Below are positions 30,830-41,985 of a DNA stretch of 64,000 nt, one piece after another. Where the stretch lies: NCBI GenBank assembly GCA_019925095.2, contig CM034414.1, positions 3,140,001-3,204,000 on the forward strand, read 5' to 3'. Below the pieces are notes generated by a model. The model did no database searches and had not been told where the DNA came from. It saw only the letters and a program-made list of their open reading frames with translations. The position numbers and the translations under genes were made by a program. The DNA is from Dendrolimus kikuchii. Lineage: Eukaryota; Arthropoda; Insecta; Lepidoptera; Lasiocampidae. The number at the start of each line of letters is the position of its first letter. Position 1 is the first letter of the stretch.

Positions 30830-32260
30830 AACACGACAGTAATTATTATTAACTAACAAATAAAGGACAGGCAAAAAATAAATTATTATTAAGGTAGGCT
30901 GTCCCCGTCCTTTTTTGTGACTCGTAACCCTAATAAATCACTACAGATTTAAAAAATATACATTCGTAAAAGGGCTTTATACCCATGACATAAAGTCTAG
31001 AATTGAACGCAGCGATTTAACAACTTCATTATACATGTCTACCAAAGCAAATTGCACTTTATTTGCAAAGTATTAAAGGTGATTACGTATGAATATAATA
31101 CCTTTGTGGCTTGGAATTGTTTGGGAGAGAATGCAGACATCTTTCTACTTTTTTTTGGAATCGTAGAGATGTTACTGTGAAGTTATCGATGAATTGTTTT
31201 GATTAAGATTTATTTTTATTACTTGTTTTGATTTAGGGCTTTATTCTCTAATTATTTTTGCTAACACGGATTCCTTATGTCTGCAATCGTCATATGTTTA
31301 TGTCTTTGTATGTCAGAATCATTTTTCTCGTTTACTACTGGATTCATATAGATAAAATTTGATTATAAAATGTAAGCTTTATGCCGCTACACAAAAGTGT
31401 AGTTAAACCGCGAGAACAATGCAAAAACTCGAGTAACGAACATACAAAAAAAAACAACATAGATACGAAATGAGAACCACCTCCTTTTTAAAGTCGGTTA
31501 ATTAGAGTTCGCCCTCATACATGTAACTAAGGGTGAATTTTTCACGGTTTCATAGCAAAATTGATTTTGTCAGAACAGTTATAACGAATTTAACAAACTC
31601 AGCAAATCGAATTATGAGGACATTGACTTGTTTGTGGATAGTTTAGCATCTGTGAATGCGAATTTAACTTAATTAAACTTTATTTTAATAATTATTAGTT
31701 AAACGTTCGCAAATTTTACATATTGTTCCTTTTTCTGAAACAATTTTTTTTATATTCATTTTTTATATTTCTTCTGTTATCTCTGGAGGCTTATAAATAG
31801 ATAATCTTTACTTATCTCTGTAACTTTAGTATGTAAGACTACAGCTGTTAGCCCCCCTAAATAAAATAAAATTAAAACTTCCTATATTACACACACGTAG
31901 AACCGGACGTAGACTCAATTTTTAACATACTATCTATGACCTTTGAAAATATACTTTAGTAGAATTTCTTTGTGTTTTTTTTTAATCGATCCTACTCATC
32001 TTTTACAGAAAGAACCCTTCAATAGGTGGCGACAGAAACGCATTTTCTCGATTTTTTTATACATTAAATAGTATACACACGAATATTTACTTTATTTTTA
32101 TGAAACTACAAGCATTGGAATTAGTTAGTTAATATACAAACTCTGCTATAAGGTAGCTTTTCGAAAAATACGTGTTATGTAGGTAGTATAGTTGACATAT
32201 TTGGGTATAAGGAGTTAAAACGTGGTTTTCCCACAGCGCTACAGTATGGGGATTTTTAAA
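30830..32260. other. AT-rich DNA without recognised genes
   Basis: No open frame with family resemblance. Short spurious frames only. A GAACCACCTCCTTTTTAAAGTCGG string near 31470 resembles the ACCGACTTCAAAA end of other foldbacks. Confidence 0.5.
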
Positions 32261-32261
32261 A

Positions 32262-32400
32262 AGTGTGTCATAAAATTTCTTCGAGGCCGGCAGCGCGTTA
32301 GTGACATCTCTGGTGTTGCAAACGTCCATAGGTAACAGTAACCGCTTTCCATCAGCTGAACCGTCTGCCTGTCTGCTGTACTCCAGCGATAAACAAAAAT
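32262..32400 (+). mobile_element. Family A-type LINE 3' end, partial
   Basis: AAATTTCTTCGAGGCCGGCAGCGCG then GTTGCAAACGTCCATAGG and GTCTGCCTGTCTGCTG, ending CCAGCGATAAACAAAAA. It is the same organisation as 35985-36112. Confidence 0.65.
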
Positions 32401-33276
32401 CAGGCGAACTTGTTTTTGGAAACGATCGACATTATTTCGCAACTAGGATATGCACATTTAGGTGACATATTGAGCAGTTCTTATTCTCTTAGATATTTAG
32501 TAAATCTCAAAAATAAACTACTTCATTCTCTAGTCTATCGCGCCATGACTCATATAATTTTACATTTGGTAACATTACATCTATTTAATTAGCCATCTAT
32601 CTAAAAATGGATATTTAATTATTTGATTTGCATCATGTTTATTTGACAGATTTGATTAATTATCGTGTAGATTTAAATTCAACATTCAGTAAATCATTAC
32701 ACTTGTTTGTGAATAATTTTTATTTATTTCTTTCACAGCATGAGACATACAATATCAATATAAACCAGAATAACAAAATGTACTATGGGATTAATAGCAT
32801 TTCAAAAAACGTAAAAATGTATTTTTCGGGGAATTTAAAATCCCCAAAAATGTCTCCATGAGCATTAGTAACTCTTTTTTTTAAAACCACCTCAGAACGG
32901 TGTGAGAAAAAGGGTGAGTCAGAATCTTTATTTAGGCCAGTCCTAACCTCTATAAGAGGTGAATAAGTCAGTGTAATAAGAGCTTTACAACTAACCACCA
33001 GGTGTATCCTCTACCAATTTTCTTACCATCAAACATAAAAACATTACTTAATAACAGACGCACCTGTTGGCTGTTGATCCTAAAATCTCACAAACTCGTT
33101 TAACTAGGCCTATGAGATTACCGCACCCATCAATCCGCTGAAAGACCCAACAGAAACGGCAGATGGGCGTCAAAAGCTCATAATGTTCATTCGTCTTCAA
33201 TAAAAACCTTCAAATTAGGTAAGTAAACAACGAAAACTCAATGCAAGCTAGGATACTCTTCCATTCGAAATTACCA

Positions 33277-33860
33277 GCAGTATGTTGTTGGTCGAACTGA
33301 AGTGATGAAGTCAGGAAAGAGGTGAGAGAGACTTAGTATTACTGAGCTCATATGGATATATATATCTTGGAAAAAACGGAAAATATGCTATTAAAAAGTG
33401 TTAATGAAAAAACCGACAAATTACTTTCCATATAAAATATGCTTAAGGCGAACAAGATAAATACATTGAAATCAATACAACTATTAAATTATTTGGGTAG
33501 TTATTAAGGTATATAATCAGCAACAATAACTAACATTGGTCTTCAGTATATAGGTTATGGTACTTTTCTGTTGTAAATTACCAGACAGTTGTTGACCGTC
33601 GAGCTGAAGTGGCGAAGTCAACAAACAGATGACAGACGATACCTAAGCGTTACTGAGCTCGTTTGTTATGTTTTTGAAGAAATGGAAAATACGTATGTGC
33701 TCCAAAAACAAAAGAGATTTTAATAAAAAAAACAGACAAAACAATTTTCCGTATGAAATACCATTCAAGCGAACAACGTAATCAATTTAAAACCGATGAC
33801 AGTGTAAGATCGATTGTGTCATTATTAATGTTTGTAATCAGCAAATAACTTATGACAAAC
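33277..33860. repeat. Diverged tandem duplication, two units of about 300 bp
   Basis: ATTACCAG..GTTGTTG..CGA(A/G)CTGAAGTG..GAAGTCA and ATTACTGAGCTC / GTTACTGAGCTC recur with a spacing of about 305 bp (units about 33277-33530 and 33579-33860). Order is conserved through GAAAAAACCGACAAA / AAAAAACAGACAAA to ATAATCAGCAA / GTAATCAGCAAA. There is no coding frame and no match to other repeats here. Confidence 0.65.
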
Positions 33861-34299
33861 ATTTCCCACGAAGAAAATTTAACATTTAAAAGAGCATCAA
33901 AGAAGAAAATAAAATAAATGTCGTGACTTAAATCAGTAGTTATATGTAGGCCTATTTGTCACCTTATCATAACTTCCTTGAAATAAACAATTACCGAAAT
34001 ATACCTGAATCACAATAATGAAATTCGCACAAGACATAAATAAATATCATACAGAGCTAGAATTGACTTAAAATTACATTAATTAAAATTTTGAAAAATC
34101 ATTTATTTTTAAGTATAGTAAATCACCTAATAGCTTCATATTCTTCCTTGCACCATTGTTATGATTAATATCATGGTCAACTAAAAATTAAAACAAGTTA
34201 AATTTCTATTGATATCTCAAAAATATCGACAAATCATATTGAATCGACGCAATACTTTCAAAAAGGGCATCACTATCAATGTAGGGCGCTCAGCGGGGG

Positions 34300-34400
34300 C
34301 TCATACGTCCCCGTCTATTAATAATCCCAAGTGGGAGGGGGATAGATATATACATCCGCCATCTTGTTAGAGCGAGACGGTAAATCTTCGATCGAGCAGT
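34300..34400 (-). promoter_or_regulatory. GC-rich island with YY1/Pho-like motif
   Basis: Within AT-rich DNA, the minus strand reads CTAACAAGATGGCGGATG (about 34354-34371). AAGATGGCGG is the YY1/Pleiohomeotic consensus, often just downstream of TATA-less starts. The ATG opens only a short frame of 14 codons. It could be an alternative promoter of the polyhomeotic-like gene; nothing else supports this. Confidence 0.25.
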
Positions 34401-34840
34401 TGATATTATTTTCGTCTTTACCACATTGAAATAAAGAATGATATGAAATTCAAATTACATGTAATTTAATTATAGTACATATTTACATACACAAATACAT
34501 ATATTGTTACACACACATAATTATATACACCATGGACAGCTATTCGACAAAAAACAAAACGCCTGCAAAGTCAAAAATCATAAAATACTCTCACAACAAT
34601 GCAAACAAAGTAAATAATTAAGTTCACGACCTCTGTCAACCACTCAGAAGCAAAAGATTGACGCTATCGGCCACAAAAACAACAGAAATAACACAAAACC
34701 TGTGACGTCACATTTAAAATTCCATGGAACAACACTGAACGTCCCTAGTCTCCATCTAATATCTTAATTTAAAAGTAAAAAACTAGTAGAACAATATCCA
34801 TGCGAAGATATTTGAAAAAAATAACGTAGGACCTACTTAC

Positions 34841-34985
34841 CTTACAGTACTTCACTCTAATTAGCTACTATAACACGAAAAAACTATAATAAACGTATTA
34901 AAACGTCACAACTGTGCACTCCGGACATGTTTGGAGCAGAAATGGCTGCACGAATGAAATAAAAGATAGGAACGCGGCGTGATGG
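34841..34985 (-). promoter_or_regulatory. Candidate 5' untranslated exon and promoter of the polyhomeotic-like gene
   Basis: On the minus strand the sequence ends CTGTAAG followed by GTAAGTAGG, which matches the animal splice donor consensus at 34841/34840. The segment before it is unlike the surrounding repeats. It has TGACGT near 34908 and stops in all useful frames, as expected for an untranslated leader. The right limit given is arbitrary because no transcription start can be read. The link to the gene rests only on strand, position upstream of exon 16397-16431 and donor quality. Confidence 0.3.
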
Positions 34986-35735
34986 ACTTTTACCACGAAA
35001 CAGCAGCTGATGGGGAGTATCGCTGCCTTTGTACTGTATTTTCACGTTTAGCTATCGATTTTACATTGGAAACTGACTCCTTGGTACAGAGTAGGCCTAG
35101 CCAATAGTCTCTGAGTGGTTTACAACGCACCGCATTGGACGGAACGTGTTAAGAAATTCAAACACGTTTCATGACCCCAATATTCCCTGATTGTAACCAT
35201 CATTAGTAGCTGAACTTGACTACAGTATGCCTTTCTCTTTCTTACTTAAGAAATTTTGGAACAAGTTAAAGCGAGATAGTTGTCGTAAAAATTCAGCTTC
35301 AAGTAGAAAGGTTAAAGACTGAATATACATGTAATGCGAACTGAACTTTATGGTCTAAGTAAAAAGGTTTATAGTAAGTTGTTTTGTAATTTATCGGAAA
35401 AAATGGTGATGTCATGTTTAACAGAATGGCAGACATTTAAATTATTCATAGAATGGGCCTACAGATAAATTATTGTATAAAGAATTGAATACTGTTATTT
35501 GATATTATTTTAATGATACTATTACAAAAATAATAATGAACGCCATTTTAATATCAAACATCTTTTACAAGTGTCATTGTTAATTAGGCCTAGAATGCCT
35601 AACAAATTAATTTGAATAAGGCATTTCACAGTGCGTAATGCGTGTGGTGATCCTAAATGCAAAGGTTTTGTTTTCATTTTACCATATTTAGAAAATGGAT
35701 CTAAGTGTAGATATATTATAAGATGAATTAGTTTT
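34986..35735. other. Region right of the candidate promoter, no gene seen
   Basis: AT-rich with several ATTAGGCCTA-type strings. No family resemblance and no open frame worth calling. Confidence 0.45.
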
Positions 35736-35739
35736 AATC

Positions 35740-36115
35740 TTGATTTACTTGAGACTTCGCGTCACTGCGTATTTTACCGACTGTATAACGGGTCCGAGGA
35801 ACTGTTTAGAATGGTGTCTTCGTCCTCTTTCTACCATCGCACTGCTCGCCATCGGTTGGGAGTTCATCCCCACTTCCTCGAGCCGCTTCGCTCATGTACG
35901 CAACGGTTCTGTAGAACGTTTCTCTTACTTACCGTGGGGATTTAGAATGAGTTCCCAGCCGAGGTTTTCCCACAGTCATGTGTCATAAAGTTTCTTCGAG
36001 GCCGGCAGCGCGTTGGTAACATCTCTGATGTTGCATACGTCCATAGGCGACGCTAACCGCTTTCGATCAGGTGGGCTGTCAGCCTGTCTGGTGTAGTACT
36101 ATAGCTATAAAAAAA
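35740..36115 (+). mobile_element. LINE 3' end with degraded RT C-terminus (family A parent)
   Basis: A degraded coding tail (GPRNCLEW..FIPTSSSRFAHVRNGSVERF) parallels the 59540-59760 copy. It is followed by GTTTCTTCGAGGCCGGCAGCGCG and the GTCCATAGGCGACGCTAACCGC...TGTCTGGTGTA end. It shows how family A sequence is joined to a LINE ORF end. Confidence 0.6.
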
Positions 36116-36122
36116 AATCCCC

Positions 36123-36263
36123 TAATGGCCGGTTCATATTTACTGATCATTCATTTGCCTTATTATCGGTTAAAATATGATATAAGCTCTATACAAGTAA
36201 TGTCAAAATTCAACCGATGGTAGGGCAAGTGAATGAATAGTATGATATAGGAACTGGCCTTTA
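36123..36263. repeat. Palindromic MITE (family D), complete
   Basis: The whole 141 bp is a near-perfect foldback. TTAAAGGCCAGTTCCTATAT on the complement matches TAATGGCCGGTTCATATTT, and the two CATTCATTTGCC / GGCAAGTGAATG and ATCGGTT / AACCGAT blocks pair. Partial relatives are at 53917-54015, 54962-55005 and 60822-60862. Confidence 0.75.
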
Positions 36264-36397
36264 ATCGATAACTTAGTACTTAACTGGAAAATTACTGTCC
36301 ACGCAGCGGTAAGGACTCAACTCGCCAGTTTAAGTACTTACTCAACTAACCACTTACCTAATGCATATGTATATTCGAGCTTAAATGAATATCTATA

Positions 36398-36932
36398 TCT
36401 ACTAATATAAAGAGGAAAGATTTGTTTGTTTGCATTGAATAGACTCCGAAACTACTGAACCGATTTGAAAAATTATTTCACTGTTGGCAAGTTTTTTTTT
36501 TCAATCGGGGAAAATTCCTTTCGCACACTACCGGGTCCTTTGCTAGGGATTAGATCAAAGCGATGAGAGGTGAAGCCACTGAAGATAGCGCAGCCACCAG
36601 AGTTGATCGTCGGCATGTCTGGAGACTCGGCAAGGTACCTCCCTCTATGTGGAGAGGTAACCCATAGGCAATACTCCATTAAAACCACCCTCCTCCCATG
36701 TGCCCCGCGCTTATGGCAGGAAGAGCGTGAGACTTAGAACGTAGTTACGCCCACGCTGATCCTAGCGCATCAGTGCTTGAGAATGGCCCGGGAAGCAGTG
36801 CAGACTCACTTCGTCAACAGGCGGTTCTGTTGGCAAGCTACACTATAGCCGGGTGACATGGGCTATATTATATTATAAAAAAAATGTTTTTTTTTTATTA
36901 AATACCCGTGCGAAGCCAGGGCGGGCCGCTAG
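36398..36932 (+). mobile_element. Helitron-like element, TC...CTAG ends
   Basis: It starts TCTACTAATATAAAGAGG after A and ends GGCGGGCCGCTAG before T, as expected for A|T insertion of Helitrons. It has a GC-rich stem-forming CCGTGCGAAGCCAGGGCGGG just inside the end. It is non-autonomous and was enlarged by a 335-bp retroposon at 36492-36826. Confidence 0.6.
36492..36826 (-). mobile_element. SINE-like retroposon inside the Helitron-like element
   Basis: It is flanked by the 11-bp duplication CTGTTGGCAAG (36481-36491 and 36827-36837) with a poly(T) run at the left (36492-36501), so the inserted strand is minus with a poly(A) tail. The body is GC-richer than its surroundings (GCACTGATGCGCTAGGATCAG, CTCTCCACATAGAGGGAGG). 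No other copy in this window; open frames appear accidental. Confidence 0.75.
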
Positions 36933-36984
36933 TTCAGTAATAAAGAACTGTTCTAACTTAATCTGGTTTTGTTTTATTTCAATT

Positions 36985-37315
36985 CTCCCTTAAGCTTGAC
37001 TCCGTGCAGGAACGGGAAACGAATAATGATTCCTGCGTTGGGGCGACCTGTCGCAAGAGGCGACAAAACAAACCCACAGCCAGGTGGTAGGGCATTTGCC
37101 CGACTGAATGGCTACCACCTGGTCTAGAGTATGCCTTCATAACAACTTTAAGTTGTGTTCCGGCATCTGTGGCCAGGTTCCAGTTTCTCCTTCAAGGCCG
37201 GCAGCACATTGGCAGGACCTCTGGTATTGCTAATGTCCGTAGGCGACGGTAACCACTTTCCAACACAATTAGGCCGTCAGCCTGTCTGCTGTGCTTCAGC
37301 AATAAAATAAAAAAA
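36985..37315 (+). mobile_element. Family A repeat, long plus copy
   Basis: It includes the head GACTCCGTGCAGGAACGGGAA, the GGCGACCTGTCGCAAGAGGCGAC block and the body to CTTCAGCAATAAAATAAAA. With 14422-14730 it defines the full about 310-bp unit. Confidence 0.75.
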
Positions 37316-37316
37316 G

Positions 37317-37494
37317 GTGTTACCACACGAATCGATCGATAGCATCGATCGACGTTGATTGATTCATTCAATTTCGATCAATCAGCTCACTCGATGTCAA
37401 CTAGTCCATTCTACCATCGATCGATCGGTGTAGTAGAAACTATGCATCGACGTCGACTAAGCCATTCTACTATCGATCGATTGGTCTGGTAACG
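37317..37494. repeat. MITE-like element rich in ATCGATCGAT
   Basis: The left GTTACCACACGAATCGATCGATAG pairs with the right CTATCGATCGATTGGTCTGGTAAC. Inner copies of CCATTCTAC(C/T)ATCGATCGAT add further foldback potential. 178 bp, non-coding. Confidence 0.65.
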
Positions 37495-37589
37495 TCCTTA
37501 ACAGTTCGTAACTAGCCCACTGTCCCCTAAAAATCTCAAAAAGCACCTCGGATTTTTGAAATTATATTGATTTATTTGTCAGATGGAGA

Positions 37590-38670
37590 TAAAAGATGTT
37601 ACAAGTTTTTTTTTTATAGTGGATAGTTTCGCGTTTGACTGACATTGCACCTGATGTCAGGCGGAAATGCAGTCTAAGGTGGAGCACGCTTACCTAGAAG
37701 ATACCTGTTCACGCGAGTCTGTAAAATATGCTAGGGACATATTTCACCTCATAAAGGCATACAAAATATTTATACTGGAACTAACTGACATTATTACATA
37801 AGCATACCAAGCCTTTACCGCCATTTTATAGTAAGCAACATTTGGTCCTAAGTGCTATATTCTTTGTTGCAAAAGGTAATTTATACTATTACATTGTTTT
37901 CCGAGTTTCAGTTTTTGATTCAGTAGAGTGTGATCTAAGTAAAACTGAAAGTCTTAATACAATATGATAGTTTAAAATATTGTTACGAGTTGTGGGACTC
38001 GATTTAAAATGCCGTTAAATTATTATAGAGTTTATTAGAACTATACAAACACGTATAGCACAGGTACAAATATAACCGAACACAACGAATCAAAACGTAA
38101 TGCAGAAGGTCGTAATTCAATAAAACGCGCAAATTCCGTCACTAAGAGATTCCCGATTGTACACACGTCACGCCTTGATCGTAGTTGTCGCTGAACTGCC
38201 ACCTCTTTCCATCAAGCCGTCATTCTATATCTCACAAATATAAATGTGCACGTATCGTAGTCGACATAATCCGCAACACCTGGCTAATGATTCAGTCGCA
38301 ACCGGCCGTAACGATTACAATAGAACAATAGGCTGTTCTCTAGAAACGTATACCAATAAATAAGTAAACAAAAGAAGACGATCATAAAAGAATTAGAATT
38401 GGTTCAAATGCCGACAGGTAATAAAATGTGTTTTTACAGATATGCAGGTGGAATTTGCTTTTGTCGATACCTAAGTTATAACAATATCTTTGGCAACAAA
38501 AAATATAACGTTTGTCCAAATTTCGCCTACGATAAAATGGCGGTATAGGCTCGTACAGTCATAGCTTGAGCTTACATAATATTTATATCTCATCTATTAA
38601 CAACTAAGTACAGATTACCTTTTTTAAATTTGGTTATTAATATCTGCTAGTGAAATAAGTAGTTTAAATA
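37590..38670. other. Non-coding DNA with one decayed retroposon
   Basis: The stretch 37600-37745 (CACCTGATGTCAGGCGGAAATGCAGTC, GGTGGAGCACGCTTACC) matches 59300-59400 in order and is a shared decayed retroposon. The rest holds no recognised gene. At 38390-38560 there is no family resemblance. Confidence 0.4.
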
Positions 38671-38672
38671 AG

Positions 38673-38800
38673 CGTGTATGTATGAAAAGATTAATGAAGG
38701 TTGATGAAGCGAAAAGTGCTTGTCAGGTTCGTAGCAGGTGGAGGTCCATCGTCTCTGTCTACCCCAATGGGAAACTGGCGTGACAATATGTATGTTTGTA
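38673..38800 (+). mobile_element. Diverged RTE-like LINE 3' end (variant), short
   Basis: ATGAAAAGATTAATGAAGGTTG and CTACCCCAATGGGAAACTGGCG match the variant at 476-776. It ends in a TATGTATGTTTGTA tail. Only the last about 40 codons remain. Confidence 0.65.
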
Positions 38801-38828
38801 CCTAAGTTTTATTTTATTTTTGAATTTG

Positions 38829-38887
38829 CAGTTGAACCTCTTTCATTAGGCAAGCTTCTTTCTTGCCTAATGAAAGAGGTTCAACTG
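38829..38887. repeat. Perfect hairpin, 26-bp arms and 7-nt loop
   Basis: CAGTTGAACCTCTTTCATTA (start of the left arm, 38829-38854) is mirrored exactly by 38862-38887 around the loop CTTCTTT. There are no mismatches in 26 pairs. It lies directly after the LINE variant tail and before a family C copy. It may be a small-RNA-like hairpin or a recent inverted duplication. Confidence 0.85.
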
Positions 38888-38932
38888 TATTACACAATAC
38901 GTAATATCTATTTAATATTACATTTTACTTAA

Positions 38933-39140
38933 TACTAGCTGTCCTGACAGATGTTGACCTGACCTGAAGAAATAAAATTTAGAACCTGATTGCAGCTCCA
39001 ACTACCGGTTCCAAATTGAATCTAAATCATTCACGAATCCACCTAAACACACACAATTTTTTTATTGCAATCGGTCCAGCCGTTTAGGAGTAGATCAGTC
39101 ACAGGAGAACAGTCACACAGAAGAATTTTATATATAAAAA
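38933..39140 (+). repeat. Family C interspersed repeat
   Basis: TACTAGCTGTCCTGACAGATGTTG, CAACTACCGGTTCC, CAATCGGTCCAGCCGTTTAGGAG and GAATTTTATATAT ends. A short variant lacking the long AT-rich inner part. Confidence 0.7.
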
Positions 39141-39145
39141 ATATA

Positions 39146-39402
39146 CATACATACATACATAACTTCACGCCAGTTCCCTTGTGGGGTATGCACGAACAAC
39201 AGAGTGCCATTTAGGCTTATTCTTACACACCTCACTTGCCTCTTTGACATTCATAACTTTTGTCATGCAAGCTCGTCTGTTCTTAAGGCTCCTGACATCA
39301 CCTTCTGCTAGTACACGATCAATTTGATCATGGAAAGTGTGTCGTGGCCTTCCACGACTTCTGCATCCATCCACGTTTACATTGTATATCTGTTTAGTCA
39401 TG
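39146..39402 (-). mobile_element. RTE-like LINE 3'-end fragment
   Basis: It holds the C-terminal about 78 codons, MTKQIYN to AYPTRELA homology, intact, with the CATACATACATA tail complement at the left. Flanking AAAAATATA repeats may be the target duplication. Confidence 0.85.
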
Positions 39403-39467
39403 CTAAACAAAAATATATAAAAATATGCTACTCATATTGCTATTTACTAAATTTTAAATACTAAAGT

Positions 39468-39755
39468 CGTGGTAGAGTAATGGCTAGCGCACGCGTCTTG
39501 AACTCAAAGGGCGAACGCATGCACCACTTAGTCAGTTTTCTGATCTATTTTGCATATTGTTACAATTACCACGTGCAACCAACGGCGAACGAAAACGTCG
39601 TGATACAACCGAAACATCGAGATAACCGATGTCTCAAAACTGCCAAGCCGCCTTGGACAAGTGTGGAGGGTATACTGTCCGTTCCGCCTATAATGGGAGG
39701 CTCGAATCCAACAGTGGGACATTCATGGGCTGATATTATATTATTTATTACATGA
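39468..39755 (+). mobile_element. tRNA-headed SINE, near full length
   Basis: The head GTGGTAGAGTAATGGCTAGCG (A-box like) with TTGAACTCAAAGG is followed by GTTTTCTGATCTATTTTGC and TATTGTTACAATTACC. The 3' end has AACAGTGGGACATTCATGGGCTGA and a TATTATATTATT tail. No functional tRNA fold. The 91-residue open frame across it is accidental. Confidence 0.65.
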
Positions 39756-39785
39756 ATACTAATACTTTATCGGAAATAACTATAT

Positions 39786-40005
39786 TATACTAGCTATCCC
39801 GGCAGACGTTGTTCTGCCCTGAATTTGAAGAAATAAAATTTAGAACCCGATTGCAACGCCACCTACCGTGTCCAAATGTAAGCTATTCTATCTTTCAAGT
39901 CGGATCAAACTGCACACGGTGTGCAAATTTGATTAAAATCGGTCAAGTAGTTTAAGAGTCCATCGCGGACAAACAACGTAACACGTAATTTATATATATT
40001 AAGAT
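39786..40005 (+). repeat. Family C interspersed repeat
   Basis: CTAGCTATCCCGGCAGACGTTG to AATTTATATATATTAAG with one minisatellite unit. Short variant. Confidence 0.7.
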
Positions 40006-40329
40006 GTAATTTTTAGTGGTTATCAAGGTCCCATGTTTTTTTTAACTGTTTGGTTGATTGCCCTAGTAATAAGGTCCCATGTTGGAAAATATCAGCTTAG
40101 ATATATTGTCCTGTAGGCTACTATGTAGTGGTGGATTTAGGCTAGGTGCCCTAGGTCCTCTTTGAAATGCCGCCCCTTTTAAGGTTCCATACACATTTTA
40201 GCATAAACAGAACCTTTACGTAGTTGCCATGTCCAGCTGCCCATTTGTATGTCTAATTAACCCATGCGCTGTGGAGTAACCCGGAATCCAAAGGTCTTGT
40301 TTTTGTGTCAGTATTTGATTTTATTTTGA

Positions 40330-40640
40330 AATGTATCTGATTGCATTCGAAGGGTTTGCTCCTTACTTCTCCATTTCATGCGGTCTTCAGCGTCCCCCAT
40401 TTCGAGACAATTAGTACGCAAGTATCCTTCACAATGTCAAACCAGCACTTCTTGGGCCTTCCTCTTCGACCGGGACCTGGCGGAGGCGGTGTGGCTAGAC
40501 TTTTGTTCCCCACATTAGCCGATCTTCGTTAAACGTAACCGTATCAGCGTAGACGACTCTCTTGCAGTTCGTCTGGTGTGTAACGAACATGAAGATAGCT
40601 GCGGATGCAGGAGTTCCTGACACGATCCTTCCTCGTGACG
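40330..40640 (-). pseudogene. Second RTE-like LINE family: RT C-terminal remnant
   Basis: The minus-strand translation gives TRKDRVRNSCIRS, then a LRWYGYV block and GRRGRPKKCWFDIVKD, the (RLDHVRN / LRWYGHV / RGRPKK.W.D) arrangement at the end of many LINE polyproteins. There are frameshifts and stops between blocks. It is distinct from the main RTE-like family here. Confidence 0.6.
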
Positions 40641-41265
40641 TTCATGACATACAACTTGCAAAACTCATCTACATTGATTATGAGAAATTAAAATTGATTT
40701 ATTTAAGTAAACATACAGGGTACCAACAAGATTTTCATAACTTAATCTGGTTGTGTTTTGTTTCGATTCTCCCTTAAGTGTTCCCAATTACCCCACTTTC
40801 CCCTAATCGTCATGTTCTAAAGTCCGGCTATTTCTATATTTTCTCAAAAACTACTAAGTTGAAATGAAATTTGACGAGAAAACGTAATCTATTTAGTGTT
40901 ACAAAATAAATTTATCAGTGAAATTGTGAAAAAAGTATCCTATAGGTGGTCGCCAGACTATCGAGGACTTTGGCGACCAACCTCTCGTGACTCGTAACTA
41001 CACCTTGTTTTTCCGTAAGTAGATTCTTTTCTGGAGAAAATTTTACTTAAATTGTGTCTTTAGATGATTAATATCAAACATTTTCTACTGTAGGTAGATC
41101 GAACTTTATATGTGACTTAAGTTGACTGATCACTCTTTTGGCCACGCAAGGCTCACGTGACCAAAAGGCTGGCCTATACCTCGGACAACGCATTAGCACT
41201 GCCATTCAGCGAGGTAATGTGGCCTGACCTGAAACTGACAGCGGTCTGGCACTAGAATTTATAGT

Positions 41266-41985
41266 TTAACTCGTGGCCCCGCCAGACGTTGTGCTGCCTT
41301 TAGAAAATAAAATTCTAGAACCCGATCCCAGAGCCACCTACTGGTTCTAATTGCGAATCTAAACCATCCGGGTACCCACTCAAACACACAAAAACAAAAT
41401 CACCAAAATCGCTCCAGGTGATTAGGAGGATTCCAGAACCCGATCTCAGCGCCACCTACCGGTTGTAATTGTGAATCTAAACCATCCGGGAACCCACTCA
41501 TCCCTACTCCGTGATGTTTGCTGGTGAGAGGTGACAATGGTAGACATCTAGCGGGGATAACTGATCGATTGTTAGTAAAAAAAAATACCGTGATGGAAAA
41601 ATAGGGGTTGATAGTAGAGAGGTGGAAAATTAAGAGTAATATAATTTTTTTTATTCTAAGTCATGACAAAATAAGATTAAAAATCTTGCCAAAAAAATTA
41701 AAGTTTATAATTAACAAATAAAAAATACGGGTTGATAGTAGAGGGGTCAAAATTTAGGGTTATATATATTTTTTAATGCTGTATCCTAAAAAAAAAAATA
41801 TCTAAAAACTTAAAAAAAAAAAATTAGGGGTGGACTACCTTTAACATTTAGGGGGATGAAAAATAGATGTTGTCCGATTCTCAGATCTACCCAATATGCA
41901 CACAAAATTTCATAAGAATCGGTCAAGTCGTTTCGGAGGTGTATGGTAACTAACACTGTGACACGAGAATTTTATATTTTTTTTT
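41266..41985 (+). repeat. Family C interspersed repeat, long copy
   Basis: From GTGGCCCCGCCAGACGTTGTG through two minisatellite units (CCACCTACTGG, CCACCTACCGG), the AAGTCATGACAAAATAAGATT block, TGCTGTATCCTAAAAAA and CACGAGAATTTTATAT. It defines the full length of about 700 bp. Confidence 0.75.

Noticed and set aside
33277..33860. Mobile element explanation for the 300-bp duplication
   Set aside because: No terminal repeats, tail or target duplication found, and no third copy in the window.
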